Source: Ensifer sp. IC4062
GTDB lineage: Bacteria; Pseudomonadota; Alphaproteobacteria; Rhizobiales; Rhizobiaceae
Reading direction: 5' to 3'
Assembly: GCF_020193575.1 (NCBI RefSeq)
Contig: NZ_JADYVD010000011.1
Location: 1-64,000 of the forward strand
DNA length: 64,000 bases
The notes below the pieces were generated by a model. The model saw nothing but the letters and a program-made list of their open reading frames with translations. It was not told the origin of the DNA and made no database searches. Position numbers and translations under genes: made by a program. Shown in pieces: positions 1 to 9,118 of this stretch (position 1 is its first letter; each line of letters opens with the position of its first letter).

Positions 1-496
1 CCTTCGGCCAGGTCTGAAGAAGATCTTCCAGTTTTCTCGGGGTGTCGACGGGAGGAATGCCGAGCACGCCGCATTGTTCGGCCGCTTCGATCACATTCGC
101 GCGCACCCGGTCGAGGCTGCCGATCTTGCCTTGAACATGCTGAGTCATCACCGGCTGCAGTCGGCCCGCCCCCATTTCGACGGCCTTCTGGACGAGGTAG
201 TCGAGGCGGCCGACCTTGAGCGGCGCGAAGAGATAGACGAGGTCGCAAGGAGCGGGCTGCGGGCGCGTCTGTTCGATTGCGGTAAGCAGAAGACGTTTTC
301 TGGACGGCAGCGAAAGTTCTGCACGCCACTCGCCGTCGCGGCCGTTGAAGGCCAGCAGCGACGCGCCCTCGTCGAGGCGCAGCACATTGACGAGGTAGTT
401 GTATTGTTCCTTGCTGGCCTCGTGTGTCGAACCGGCATGAAGAGGGACGTCCAAAAACAGGCGCTGCATACGGAAATTGGCACGCAATTCGGTCAC
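1..496 (-). CDS. rsmE: 16S rRNA (uracil-1498-N3)-methyltransferase RsmE, 3' end cut by window edge
   Basis: The minus-strand reading frame gives an RsmE-like N-terminus (QRLFLDVPL, then [12 protein letters not shown], then [21 protein letters not shown]) and runs off the left edge, so about 165 residues are visible and the C-terminal knot with the SAM site is missing. RsmE methylates U1498 of 16S rRNA in the assembled 30S subunit. The start is uncertain: GTG 496 lies just after the stop codon of the upstream permease gene, TTG 487 and ATG 469 are in the same frame. The gene is probably cotranscribed with the permease gene. The identity rests on remembered family similarity and is fairly secure. 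Confidence 0.85.
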   Translation of the reverse strand, partial: MTELRANFRMQRLFLDVPLHAGSTHEASKEQYNYLVNVLRLDEGASLLAFNGRDGEWRAELSLPSRKRLLLTAIEQTRPQPAPCDLVYLFAPLKVGRLDYLVQKAVEMGAGRLQPVMTQHVQGKIGSLDRVRANVIEAAEQCGVLGIPPVDTPRKLEDLLQTWPK

Positions 497-498
497 CT

Positions 499-1995
499 TC
501 AGAGGAAAAAGCCGGAAAGGACGAGATAGACGAGCGCGGAGAGCAGGGCAGATGCCGGGACGGTGATGACCCAGGCCGCAACGATCGTCAGGAAATGAGA
601 GCGGCGCACCAGCCGGCGTCGACGCACCTCGGCGAAATTGGCTTCCGCAGCGCCCATGAAATTTTCCTGCCCGGTCTTCTTCCGAACATATTCGAACCGG
701 CGCCTGGAGTGGCGCGTGTACCATTCGCGGAAGAAGCCGACGCCGAAGACCGCGCCGACCGCCGTGTGCGTGGAACTGATCGGCAGGCCGAGGGCGGATG
801 CAAGCAACACCGTGACTGCCGTCGCAAGCGCTACGCAGAACGCGCGCATGGGATTGAGACGGGTGATTTCTTCGCCGACGACCCGGATCAGAAGCGGCCC
901 GTAGAGCAGCAGGCCCATCGAGATGCCGAGCGCTCCGATCAGCAGTACCCAGAAGGGCGCCCTCGCGCTTTCCGTCGATGCGGCGCCATGGACAGCGGAA
1001 ACGATCGCCGACAGCGGACCAATCGCGTTGGAAACGTCGTTTGCGCCGTGCGCAAAGGAGAGCAGCGCCGCTGAGAATATCAACGGTATGCGGAACAGCT
1101 TACGCAGCGACTGGTTGCGGTTGTCGAGCCCTTCCGACTGGCGGTGGATCCACGGCTTGCTCGACACATAACAGACGATGCCAATGAACAGGCCGATCAG
1201 GAGACAGGTCGAAAGCGAAATGACGGCCACATGAGCGAGCGCGAAAACCGCCACATAGGCGGTGAACGCGCCCGCCGTCACACCCAGGACGACCGGCATC
1301 CAGCGTCGCGCGGCCTCGATCTTGTCTTCGCGATAGATGATGAATTCCTTGAGGAAAGCCAGGAAAATCGCCGCGATGGCGCCGCCAAGCAGCGGCGATA
1401 TCGACCAGCTTGCCGTAATGCCGGCGAGCGTCCACCATTTGACGCTGGAAAGACCGGCGGCCGTCATGCCAGCGCCGACGATGCCGCCGATGATCGAGTG
1501 GGTGGTAGACACCGGCGCACGCGAATAGGTGGCGATGTTGATCCAGGCTGCGGACGAGATCAGCGCAGCCATCATCACCCATACGAGCGCCTGAGGATCG
1601 ACGAGCCCGCCGTCGACGATGCCGGCCTCGAGCGTAAGTGTGACTTTCCGCCCCGCGACCAAAGCACCGGCGATTTCGAAGACGGCGGCGATCGTCAGGG
1701 CCGTCGCCATCGTGATCGCCTTCGCACCGACGGCGGCGCCGACGTTGTTCGTCACGTCGTTGGCGCCGATGTTCATCGCCATGTAGCCGGCAATCGCCGC
1801 TGCCGCGACGACGATGGCGGCACCCGACGAGCCGATCACATAAATTGCCGCGAAAGCCATGCTGAGAAGGAGGAAGAGCAGTGCGAGGCCAGGGGCCGCC
1901 AACCTGCGGCGCACGTGATGCGACGCTTCCTCGGCAAGACTAAGCTTGTCGAGGTCCTTGTCCAGGGTCAGCTTTTCCAGGCGCGGACGCGGCAC
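499..1995 (-). CDS. pit: PiT-family inorganic phosphate permease
   Basis: Low-affinity phosphate/cation symporter of the inner membrane. The protein has about ten hydrophobic segments and both PiT signature repeats: [19 protein letters not shown] near the N-terminus and [15 protein letters not shown] in the second half. It has a hydrophilic N-terminal segment of about 60 residues. No ATG opens the frame. GTG 1995 has GGAG eight bases upstream and is my preferred start (498 residues); TTG 2076 would add 27 residues. The DUF47 regulator (PhoU-like) that often accompanies Pit is not next to it here; a NUDIX gene is upstream and rsmE abuts downstream. Confidence 0.9.
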   Translation of the reverse strand: MPRPRLEKLTLDKDLDKLSLAEEASHHVRRRLAAPGLALLFLLLSMAFAAIYVIGSSGAAIVVAAAAIAGYMAMNIGANDVTNNVGAAVGAKAITMATALTIAAVFEIAGALVAGRKVTLTLEAGIVDGGLVDPQALVWVMMAALISSAAWINIATYSRAPVSTTHSIIGGIVGAGMTAAGLSSVKWWTLAGITASWSISPLLGGAIAAIFLAFLKEFIIYREDKIEAARRWMPVVLGVTAGAFTAYVAVFALAHVAVISLSTCLLIGLFIGIVCYVSSKPWIHRQSEGLDNRNQSLRKLFRIPLIFSAALLSFAHGANDVSNAIGPLSAIVSAVHGAASTESARAPFWVLLIGALGISMGLLLYGPLLIRVVGEEITRLNPMRAFCVALATAVTVLLASALGLPISSTHTAVGAVFGVGFFREWYTRHSRRRFEYVRKKTGQENFMGAAEANFAEVRRRRLVRRSHFLTIVAAWVITVPASALLSALVYLVLSGFFL

Positions 1996-2126
1996 GGGTC
2001 GATCTCCATTGTCATAATCGCCAGTAGCGGTACGGGCGAGCGCGTTCAAGCGGAATTGAAAGGAGAACGGCCGCAATGGCCGATGGCCGGTTTTTCAAGT
2101 GGGTTGATGTCCGCCGACGTCCTGCG

Positions 2127-2627
2127 TCAGCCGTTTGCGCTCTTGGGAAGGGATGCGGGCGCCGGCGCCATCCGTTCGCCGAACGCCAGTATGAGGCTCT
2201 TCAGCGAGGGTTCGTCGACACGGTTTGCCGCTTCCTTGTAGTCGACCCATTCAAGGCGTCGCGTGCCCTTTTCAGGAAAGTTCTTGCAGAAATCATCGAC
2301 TTCGAGCGCGTGAACCTGGACCTTGCAGGAGATCTTCAGGCCGTGGTTCATCCGCTTCTGGTAGACATAGGCGCCGATTGCGGCCTTTTGCGCCTTGCCT
2401 TTCACTCCGGCCTCTTCATAGGCCTCGCGCTCCGCGACCTCATGGGCCCGCTTGCCTTGCATCGGCCAGCCCTTGGGAATGACCCAGCGGCCGGTATCGC
2501 GGCTGGTGATCAGGAGGATTTCCAGCGACTTCTTGCGGACCCGGTAACAGAGCGCAGCGTATTGCATGCGCGCCGGGCGACGCAGCATCAGATGCACATC
2601 AGCAGCTAACCGGTTCAGGAAGTTCAA
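2127..2627 (-). CDS. NUDIX hydrolase, diphosphoinositol/diadenosine polyphosphate type
   Basis: A 166-residue protein made almost wholly of one NUDIX domain. The box reads GWPMQGK, then REAYEEAGV, so the usual glutamate after the first five spacer residues is Lys, as I recall is common in alphaproteobacterial relatives of the DIPP-like subgroup. The family hydrolyses nucleoside diphosphates linked to another moiety; the substrate here cannot be read from sequence. The frame opens with TTG 2627, preceded by AAGGAG at a slightly long spacing; GTG 2597 and ATG 2588 are alternatives without a clear ribosome site. It is upstream of the phosphate permease gene on the same strand. Confidence 0.85.
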   Translation of the reverse strand: MNFLNRLAADVHLMLRRPARMQYAALCYRVRKKSLEILLITSRDTGRWVIPKGWPMQGKRAHEVAEREAYEEAGVKGKAQKAAIGAYVYQKRMNHGLKISCKVQVHALEVDDFCKNFPEKGTRRLEWVDYKEAANRVDEPSLKSLILAFGERMAPAPASLPKSANG

Positions 2628-2844
2628 GGGGATCGATACTCCTTATGCGAATCAACGGGCATTAGCAGTTTCGCAAGTATGACTCGCCCAGCTTGCCTGT
2701 AAATGATGTTTGTACAGCCCATAATCGGCGAGATCACGGCGAGGTTCCGACAGGGTCATCGCTCGTTGCGACTATACATAACGCATAGGGCCCGGTCCCG
2801 TTCCCAGCCGGCAAATGCGTTTCCGTGAAATTCTGATGACAGGC

Positions 2845-2968
2845 CTACAGCGCCGCGCGTCTTAGTTTCTGCATGCGTTCAATGAACGCAGAGAAGACAC
2901 TCAACACTTTGATCCCAGGGCATCTTATCCGCTTTCAGTAATGCCACTTGAAAGCGGGATGCTCTAGG
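2845..2968. repeat. Intergenic mosaic repeat R1 (partial X module plus reversed Z-Y module)
   Basis: The gap between the NUDIX and GntR genes (2628-2963) has no gene. Its right part is a mosaic. Positions 2845-2866 match the start of the X element (CTACAGCGCCGCGCGTCTT). Positions 2873-2889 are a palindrome (TGCGTTCA-A-TGAACGCA, the Y module). Positions 2918-2968 are the Z module, with inverted arms around CCGCTTTC and GAAAGCGG. Read on the minus strand, the order Z, about 25 bases, Y is the same as at 52113-52214. The stop codon of the GntR gene (2964-2966) lies inside the element. The rest of the gap shows nothing I can name. Confidence 0.75.
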
Positions 2969-3755
2969 ATCGGGCACGGTCCCGCTGCTTAAGCCGCAGC
3001 CGGGCGATGCGCGCCCATTCGCCGGTGCGCTCCGCTTCATATGCCGCCGCGGCGACGAAATCGATGTGGCTTTGCGCCGCAATCTTGGCGGCCTCCGGGT
3101 CACGCGCCATGATGGCGTCGTAGATTGCCTCATGCTGCGCGAGGAGCCGATCGCGGGCGCCGGGAGCGCCGAACACCGAAGTGCGGTGGAAGAATATCCC
3201 TTGGGTCAGAAGCCGGTAGCAGGCGCGCAACGTATGCAGCAGGATGATGTTGTGTGCGCTCTCACCGATCGCGTTGTGCAGCTCGACGTCCGCCTCCAAT
3301 TCCTCATCGAAGTCGCCGTTGCGGTGGGCCTCGCGCATCCGCTCGATGACACGCGTGAGAATATCGCGGTCGAAATCGGTGGCGCGGCTGGCCGCCAGCG
3401 CTGCCGTCAGACCTTCAAGCTCCCGCCGATATTCCAGATAGTCCTGTGTCGCCTTGTGATGACGCCCGATGAGCTCGATCAGCGGTTTCGAGAAGATCTG
3501 GCCGACCACGTCGGCAACGAACGTGCCGCCACCATGCCGGCTTTCCACAAGTCCACGTGCCTCCAGCTCCTTGAGGGCCTCGCGCAGGATCGGTCTCGAC
3601 ACGTCAAAACGCTTCGACAGTTCCCGCTCGCCAGGCAACCGGTCGCCGTCGCGCAACACGCCTTCGAGGATCAGAAGCTCGATCTGCTGCACGACCTCGT
3701 GCGCCGTCCGGCTGTGGCTGATGCGTGCATAGAGGTCGAGCTGGTCTTCAGTCAC
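2964..3755 (-). CDS. GntR/FadR-family (FCD) regulator, probable glycolate regulator
   Basis: A 263-residue repressor/activator with an N-terminal winged helix (GDRLPGERELSKRFDVSR, residues about 37-54) and a C-terminal all-helical FCD ligand domain (residues about 95-240) carrying metal-binding His/Asp positions in DVELHNAIG and QHEAIYDAI. The start is GTG 3755 with AGGAG eight bases upstream. LldR/GlcC-type members respond to 2-hydroxy acids. The link to glycolate is inferred because the inverted repeat AGTGG-N13-CCACT lies upstream of this gene and again upstream of glcD. The stop codon is supplied by repeat R1. Confidence 0.85.
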   Translation of the reverse strand: MTEDQLDLYARISHSRTAHEVVQQIELLILEGVLRDGDRLPGERELSKRFDVSRPILREALKELEARGLVESRHGGGTFVADVVGQIFSKPLIELIGRHHKATQDYLEYRRELEGLTAALAASRATDFDRDILTRVIERMREAHRNGDFDEELEADVELHNAIGESAHNIILLHTLRACYRLLTQGIFFHRTSVFGAPGARDRLLAQHEAIYDAIMARDPEAAKIAAQSHIDFVAAAAYEAERTGEWARIARLRLKQRDRARS

Positions 3756-3831
3756 GGCAATGTCTCCTGATGGAGGAAGACGCTTCCCGCTTTCTCCTCC
3801 ATGCCCGGCCGCAATGTAGCAGGCTCGGAAA

Positions 3832-3854
3832 AGTGGTCAAATTGATTGTCCACT
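3832..3854. promoter_or_regulatory. Putative GntR operator, copy 1 (autoregulatory)
   Basis: AGTGG (3832-3836), 13 bases, CCACT (3850-3854). The arms extend to ten bases each with one mismatch (AAGTGGTCAA and TTGTCCACTT). The site lies between the divergent GntR and DUF3422 genes, about 77 bases upstream of the GntR start. Half-sites and spacing are identical to the site before glcD at 6402-6424. Binding by the GntR protein is inferred. Confidence 0.6.
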
Positions 3855-3966
3855 TGTCGCGGGTAGCGACTGACAAAAGTCAAACTGCGTCAATGCGTCC
3901 TGTTCAATTTGCTCGACTGATTGATAAGAAAGTGGTTATGAACGCGTGAGGGGGATGAAGCGCTTC

Positions 3967-5241
3967 ATGGCAAAGGGCAGTTTCGCATTTCCGTCCGCGC
4001 CGCTGCGTGCGCAGGTTCTCGGTGAGGTTCACTCGCGCCCCTATGCACTTGTGACGACGCCTCGCGTCATTTTCCAGCTTGCCTTCATGACCGAAGGCGG
4101 CTCGATCGTCGACCACGCAGTATTGTCGGAGCTGTCGCGCTCGCGCGGCATCGCGCCGCCCGGTCGTGATGCCAATCACCATGCCATGCCTTGGGGGCAG
4201 GGCACGCTGCGCTGGGAACGGCACACGGAGTTTTCCACCTATTTCTGGGACGCGCCGGCGCCGGGCCATTTCGGCGGCGAGGTGCCGATCCACCCGTTCG
4301 GTGACGGGTTTTCGCCGCCGGGAGCGCTGATTTCCGGCATTCGTCTTGAAATCCGGCCGGACACACCGGAGACGCGCGAGGCGATCAAGGCCTTCGACCC
4401 GACCAGCCTCTGTTACAGCGAAACCAAGAACGGCCAGGCTGTGCTCGTCACGGATTTTCGCCAGAACGGCGACGGGCTGACGCAGATTCTCGTCATTGAC
4501 CGCGGCCTGACAGAGGCGGGGACGGGTGCGCTCGTGCAGCGCCTGCTCGATATCGAAACCTATCGCACGCTCGCCATGCTCGGCTTGCCGCTAGCGCAAT
4601 CGCTATCGCCGGAAATCCGCCGGACGGAGGACGGCCTGACCGGGGTCACCCAACGTATGAAGGAGAATGTTCGCGAAGAGGCCGACGAGATGCTCTCCGA
4701 AATCACCAGGCTTGCCGCCGACGTTGAGGCCGGTGCCGCCCTTAGCCTCTATCGTTTTGGTGCCAGCCGTGCCTATTACGGCATCGTTCAGGAGCGCATT
4801 CGCACGCTGTCCGAGACCGCGGTGCCCGGCTACGAAACGATCGGCACCTTTCTCGAACGCAGATTGGCGCCGGCGATGCGAACCTGTCAGTCGGTAGAGG
4901 AGCGGCAGGCGAACCTGTCGCGCAAGCTTTCGCGCGCCACGGCGCTGCTCAGAAGCTGGGTGGACGTGGAACTCGAAAAACAGAACAGTGCCCTTCTGAA
5001 TTCCATGGATCGCCGGGCCAAGCTGCAGTTGCGCCTGCAGCAGACTGTTGAAGGCTTGTCGGTTGCCGCCATCTCCTACTACGTCGTCGGGCTGATCGGC
5101 TATCTCGCCAAGGCCGTGAGCCACGAGCTGCCGGTCGATCCCAACCTTCTGACCGGACTTGCGGTCCCTTTTGCCGTCACGGGCGTTTGGCTCGTGGTCC
5201 GGCGCATCCGTCGCCATCACGAAGAAAGCGTGCAGAAATAG
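3967..5241 (+). CDS. DUF3422 family protein, C-terminally membrane-anchored
   Basis: A protein of about 424 residues that I recognise as a DUF3422 member (N-terminal LGEVHSRPYALVTTPRV motif). Its function is unknown to me. The middle part is helical and charged (residues about 210-370, probable coiled coil), and the C-terminus carries two hydrophobic segments (AAISYYVVGLIGYLAKAV and LLTGLAVPFAVTGVWLVV) followed by a basic tail. This suggests a soluble or periplasmic domain tethered to the inner membrane. Start candidates are GTG 3946, ATG 3955 and ATG 3967; only the last has a purine-rich GAGGGGG at a usable distance. It is divergent from the GntR gene and could share its operator. Confidence 0.8.
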   Translation: MAKGSFAFPSAPLRAQVLGEVHSRPYALVTTPRVIFQLAFMTEGGSIVDHAVLSELSRSRGIAPPGRDANHHAMPWGQGTLRWERHTEFSTYFWDAPAPGHFGGEVPIHPFGDGFSPPGALISGIRLEIRPDTPETREAIKAFDPTSLCYSETKNGQAVLVTDFRQNGDGLTQILVIDRGLTEAGTGALVQRLLDIETYRTLAMLGLPLAQSLSPEIRRTEDGLTGVTQRMKENVREEADEMLSEITRLAADVEAGAALSLYRFGASRAYYGIVQERIRTLSETAVPGYETIGTFLERRLAPAMRTCQSVEERQANLSRKLSRATALLRSWVDVELEKQNSALLNSMDRRAKLQLRLQQTVEGLSVAAISYYVVGLIGYLAKAVSHELPVDPNLLTGLAVPFAVTGVWLVVRRIRRHHEESVQK

Positions 5242-5259
5242 CATTCGGGTAGCCCGCGG

Positions 5260-6156
5260 CTACTGCTCCCAATAGGGCACCGGCCCGTAAAGTGCTGCAA
5301 GGTAATCGATAAAGAGACGGACCTTGGCCGGCAGGAATTGCCGGCTTGGATAAACGGCCGAGAGCGCCAGGTTGCGGGAACCTTCCCATTGCGGCAGCAC
5401 CTGGATCAACTGTCCGGCGCGCAATTCCTTGCCAATGTCCCAGGTGGAGCGCAGCGCAATGCCGGCGCCAGCGATCACCGCCTCGCGGATGATCTCCGAT
5501 GAGTTGGTGACGAGAGGCCCCTCCGGGCAGTAGGTCAGACTGCCGCCCGGACCTTCCAGCTTCCAGTTGTCGTTGTTGTGGGCCGGCAGGCATACATGGT
5601 TCGCGAGATCGTCGAGTTCGCTCGGAAGACCGTGCCGGGCAACATAGCTCGGTGCGGCGCAGAGGAGGCGACGGACAGGCGCGAGCTTGCGCGCGACGAG
5701 GCTCGAATCTGTAAGTTCGCCGATCCGGACGGCAAGATCGAAGCCGTCCGCGACGATATCGGCGAAATCGTCGCTGAGAACAATGTGGAGTTTCAGGTCC
5801 GGATGATCCTTCATGAAGCCGGTCAGATGCGGTGCGATGTGCATGCGCCCGAAGGACGTTGGCGCGGTGATCCGGAGCGTCCCCTGCGCCTGCGACGAGC
5901 GGCCGGAGGCGTAGGCTTCGGCATCCTCGATACCGGCGAGGATGCCGAGGACGCGGTCGTAAAAACCCTGTCCGGCCTCCGTGAGCGAAATTTGCCGCGT
6001 GGTGCGCTGCAGGAGCCGCGTGCCGAGCCTATCCTCCAGCCGCTTGACGCGCTTGGAGATTACCGCCGGAGACAGGCTGAGCAGGCGACCTGCGGCAGAC
6101 ATACTGCCGGATGAGACGACCCGCGCAAAGATCTCGAGATCGCCGAGATTAGTCAT
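5260..6156 (-). CDS. LysR-family transcriptional regulator
   Basis: A 298-residue regulator with an N-terminal winged helix-turn-helix (FARVVSSGSMSAAGRLLSLS, residues about 10-29) and a LysR substrate-binding fold (residues about 90-295). The overall pattern (RLLQRTTRQISLTEAG, then GTLRITAPTSFGRMHIAP) is of the DsdC/AaeR-like branch that often controls aromatic or quinone metabolism, but no effector can be read. It ends 18 bases after the convergent DUF3422 gene and is divergent from glcD, with the repeat-rich gap 6157-6451 between them. No clear T-N11-A site was found with confidence. Confidence 0.85.
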   Translation of the reverse strand: MTNLGDLEIFARVVSSGSMSAAGRLLSLSPAVISKRVKRLEDRLGTRLLQRTTRQISLTEAGQGFYDRVLGILAGIEDAEAYASGRSSQAQGTLRITAPTSFGRMHIAPHLTGFMKDHPDLKLHIVLSDDFADIVADGFDLAVRIGELTDSSLVARKLAPVRRLLCAAPSYVARHGLPSELDDLANHVCLPAHNNDNWKLEGPGGSLTYCPEGPLVTNSSEIIREAVIAGAGIALRSTWDIGKELRAGQLIQVLPQWEGSRNLALSAVYPSRQFLPAKVRLFIDYLAALYGPVPYWEQ

Positions 6157-6215
6157 TAAACTTGACCATTATTGCCATAAACGAAAAGATCACTAGCATT
6201 TGCCGGGCGCCGATC

Positions 6216-6322
6216 CTACTGCATGTTTCCTTAAATCGTAGCCGATTTAGGTGTAAAAACATGCGGCACTTCAAAGTGCTACAGCGTGCTCTGCGCGTCT
6301 GACAAGACGCGCAGAGCTGTAG
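6216..6322. repeat. X element R2 (reverse orientation)
   Basis: A two-hairpin element of about 107 bases. The first hairpin is CTGCATGTTTCCTTAAATCG against a partly decayed return arm ending ACATGC. After CACTTCAAAGTG comes a second hairpin of GCTCTGCGCGTCT against AGACGCGCAGAGC. The order is the reverse of copies R3 to R6. It lies between the divergent LysR and glcD genes and is followed directly by a Z-type module. Confidence 0.75.
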
Positions 6323-6398
6323 TGCATTCCGCTTTCACAAAGCGAATAAGATGCTCTAGATTCGCATTGCTTTATACGTGCATTTGAACGCGTGGTCC
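6323..6398. repeat. Z-Y mosaic element, degenerate copy
   Basis: The stretch CATTCCGCTTTC...AAAGCGAATAAGATGCTCTAGA (6324-6360) is a shortened Z module, and ACGTGCATTTGAACGCGT (6376-6393) is a decayed Y palindrome. The order and spacing resemble those at 52113-52214. The element ends against the glcD operator. Confidence 0.6.
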
Positions 6399-6401
6399 GC
6401 T

Positions 6402-6424
6402 AGTGGTAAACAAAACATACCACT
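6402..6424. promoter_or_regulatory. Putative GntR operator, copy 2 (glcD promoter)
   Basis: AGTGG (6402-6406), 13 bases, CCACT (6420-6424), extended to eight-base perfect arms TAGTGGTA and TACCACTA. It lies 27 bases upstream of the glcD start, overlapping the likely promoter, which would suit repression. The spacing matches the site in front of the GntR gene. A further GTGGTCC half-site sits just upstream at 6392-6398. Confidence 0.65.
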
Positions 6425-6451
6425 AGGTGACATATCGCTTGGGAGGATCTC

Positions 6452-7891
6452 ATGCCGGAGATGATCGGGTTTCTGAAACCGAAACAAGCCGTTCTGGATC
6501 GCCGGCAGGAAATTGTTGCCGATCTCAAGGATCTCTTGCCCAAGGGCTGTCTGATCAGCGAGGAGAGAGAGCTGAAGCCCTTCGAGACCGACGCCTTTCT
6601 CGCCTATCGGCGGTTGCCGCTTGCCGTCGCCCTGCCGGAAACGACGGAACAAGTTTCTGCTGTGCTCAAATATTGCAGCCGATACGGCGTTCCCGTCGTC
6701 CCGCGCGGTGCCGGCACGTCGCTCTCTGGCGGCGCCATTCCGCAAGAGGATGCCGTCGTCATCGGTCTGTCGAAAATGTCGCGCATTCTCGACATCGATC
6801 TGTTCAACAGAACGGCCACGGTTCAGGCGGGGGTCACCAACCTCAACATTTCCGAGGCGGTCTCCGCCGATGGTTTCTTCTATGCGCCCGACCCGAGTTC
6901 GCAGCTCGCCTGCACCATCGGCGGCAACATTGGCATGAACTCGGGTGGCGCCCATTGTCTCAAATACGGGGTCACTACCAACAACCTCTTGGGCGTGAAG
7001 ATGGTGCTCTTCGACGGCACCGTGATCGAACTCGGCGGCAAGGCGCTGGATGCGGCCGGATACGACCTGCTCGGGCTCGTCTGCGGCTCGGAAGGCCAGC
7101 TCGGCATCGTCACGGAAGCAACCGTGCGTTTGATTGCCAAGCCGGAAGGCGCACGGCCGGTGCTCTTCGGCTTCGCCTCGTCCGAGGCGGCCGGTGCCTG
7201 CGTTGCCGATGTCATCGGAGCGGGCATCATTCCCGTTGCCATCGAATTCATGGACAAGCCGGCGATCGAGATCTGCGAAGCCTTCGCGCATGCCGGTTAT
7301 CCGCTCGACGTCGAAGCTCTACTGATCGTCGAGGTCGAGGGATCCGAGGCGGAGATGGACGCGATGCTTCAACGCATCATCGAGGTCGCCCGCCGCCATG
7401 GCGTCACCACGATCCGGGAGTGCCAATCCGCGCTCGAGGCGGCGCTGATCTGGAAGGGCCGGAAATCGGCTTTTGGCGCGACGGGCCGTATTGCGGACTA
7501 TATCTGCATGGACGGCACCGTGCCGCTCAGCCAGCTTTCGCATGTGCTGCGCAAGACCGGCGAGATCGTCGCTGGCTACGGCCTGCGCGTTGCGAACGTC
7601 TTCCATGCCGGAGACGGCAACATGCATCCGCTGATCCTCTACAATATAAATGATCCGGAGGACGCGGCGCGAGCCGAAGCAGCCGGCAACGACATCCTCA
7701 AGCTCTGCGTCGATGCCGGAGGGTGCCTGACGGGCGAGCATGGCGTCGGCATCGAGAAGCGTGATCTGATGCTGCATCAGTACAGCCGGGCCGATCTCAG
7801 TCAGCAGATGGCCGCGCGAGCGGCCTTCGATCCCGAGTGGATCCTCAATCCGTCGAAAGTCTTTCCGCTCGAAGGGCGTCCGGCGGCATGA
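6452..7891 (+). CDS. glcD: Glycolate oxidase FAD-linked subunit GlcD
   Basis: A 479-residue FAD-binding subunit of glycolate dehydrogenase (glycolate to glyoxylate, electrons to the respiratory chain via GlcE and GlcF). The FAD-binding type 4 domain spans residues about 50-230 with PRGAGTSLSGG and the CTIGGNIGMNSGG loop. The FAD-oxidase C-terminal domain follows, with NVFHAGDGNMHP and the terminal GEHGVGIEKR motif that holds conserved His residues. Length is close to E. coli GlcD. ATG 6452 follows GGGAGG. The stop overlaps the glcE start by four bases (ATGA), so the two are translationally coupled. Confidence 0.95.
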   Translation: MPEMIGFLKPKQAVLDRRQEIVADLKDLLPKGCLISEERELKPFETDAFLAYRRLPLAVALPETTEQVSAVLKYCSRYGVPVVPRGAGTSLSGGAIPQEDAVVIGLSKMSRILDIDLFNRTATVQAGVTNLNISEAVSADGFFYAPDPSSQLACTIGGNIGMNSGGAHCLKYGVTTNNLLGVKMVLFDGTVIELGGKALDAAGYDLLGLVCGSEGQLGIVTEATVRLIAKPEGARPVLFGFASSEAAGACVADVIGAGIIPVAIEFMDKPAIEICEAFAHAGYPLDVEALLIVEVEGSEAEMDAMLQRIIEVARRHGVTTIRECQSALEAALIWKGRKSAFGATGRIADYICMDGTVPLSQLSHVLRKTGEIVAGYGLRVANVFHAGDGNMHPLILYNINDPEDAARAEAAGNDILKLCVDAGGCLTGEHGVGIEKRDLMLHQYSRADLSQQMAARAAFDPEWILNPSKVFPLEGRPAA

Positions 7892-9099
7892 TTGTCCATT
7901 TTGAGCCAGCCAGTGAGGAGGGGATCGCCTCCGTCGTGCGCTCCGCAGCGGCAGAGCGCGTCACTCTGGCAATCGTCGGCGGCGGCACACGCTCGGGGCT
8001 TGGCAATCCGGTGCGGACCGATCGGACGCTCTCGACCCGCCGCCTCTCCGGTATCGTCAGCTACAATCCGGCGGAAATGACTATGAGCGCGCTCGCCGGA
8101 ACGCCGCTTGCCGAGGTCGAAGCCGCGCTTCGAGCCAAAGGCCAGATGCTTTCCTTCGAACCGATGGATCATAGGCCGATCTTCGCCACGTCCGGCGAAC
8201 CGACGATCGGCGGGGTGTTCGCTGCGAATGTATCCGGTCCGCGTCGCTACGTCGCCGGTGCTGCGCGCGACAGCCTGCTCGGCGTGCGCTTCGTCAATGG
8301 AGCCGGCGAGATGATCAAGGCCGGCGGCCGGGTCATGAAGAATGTTACCGGGCTCGACCTCGTCAAGCTTATGGCGGGCTCCTACGGCACGCTCGGGATC
8401 CTGACGGAAGTTACCTTCAAGGTGCTGCCCATTCCGCCGGCGGCCGCGACCGTGGTCGTTTCGGGCCTCAACGACGCTGAAGCTGCCGCGGCCATGGCCG
8501 AGACGATGGCACAGCCGGTGGAGGCTTCCGGCGCAGCGCACCTGCCAGAGAGTGTGCGCGGACGCTTCCTGGATGGCGCACTTCCCGACGGCGCGGCAAC
8601 CGTGCTGAGGCTGGAAGGCTTGGCAGATTCCGTCGATCTGCGTGCCGAGAAACTCACCGCGGCTCTTTCCCGCTTCGGGCCGGTCTCACGCCTCGACGCC
8701 GACGCCACGCGTCTATTGTGGGCGGAAATTCGCGACGTGAAACCCTACGCCGATGGTACGAGGCGGCCATTGTGGCGGGTTTCGGTCGCGCCGTCCGCCG
8801 GGCACCAGCTCGTCGCCGCGCTGCGCCTTCAAACGGGCGTCGATGCTTTCTACGATTGGCAAGGCGGTCTCGTGTGGCTGCGCATGGAGGCGGATGCGGA
8901 GGCGGAACTCGTGCGTCGCTATGTCGGCGCGCTCGGTGGCGGCCACGCAAGTCTCGTGAGGGCTGCCGACAACGTGCGGACCGCCGTTCCGGCCTTCGAA
9001 CCGCAGGCACCGGCCCTCGCGCAGCTTACGGAGCTCATCCGCGCTCGGTTTGATCCAGCGCGAATTTTCAATCCGGGGCGGATGGCGGCAAGCGGATAA
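7888..9099 (+). CDS. glcE: Glycolate oxidase subunit GlcE
   Basis: A 403-residue FAD-binding subunit. The N-terminal FAD type 4 fold (residues about 10-180) has VGGGTRSGLG and PTIGGVFAANVSGPRRYVAG; the C-terminal part is short, as is usual for GlcE, and ends RFDPARIFNPGRM. GlcE is required together with GlcD and GlcF for activity in E. coli. ATG 7888 overlaps the glcD stop (ATGA). An in-frame start at 7837 exists inside glcD but the coupled start fits better. Confidence 0.95.
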   Translation: MIVHFEPASEEGIASVVRSAAAERVTLAIVGGGTRSGLGNPVRTDRTLSTRRLSGIVSYNPAEMTMSALAGTPLAEVEAALRAKGQMLSFEPMDHRPIFATSGEPTIGGVFAANVSGPRRYVAGAARDSLLGVRFVNGAGEMIKAGGRVMKNVTGLDLVKLMAGSYGTLGILTEVTFKVLPIPPAAATVVVSGLNDAEAAAAMAETMAQPVEASGAAHLPESVRGRFLDGALPDGAATVLRLEGLADSVDLRAEKLTAALSRFGPVSRLDADATRLLWAEIRDVKPYADGTRRPLWRVSVAPSAGHQLVAALRLQTGVDAFYDWQGGLVWLRMEADAEAELVRRYVGALGGGHASLVRAADNVRTAVPAFEPQAPALAQLTELIRARFDPARIFNPGRMAASG

Positions 9100-9118
9100 G
9101 TGCCACAAGGGGAATTCG

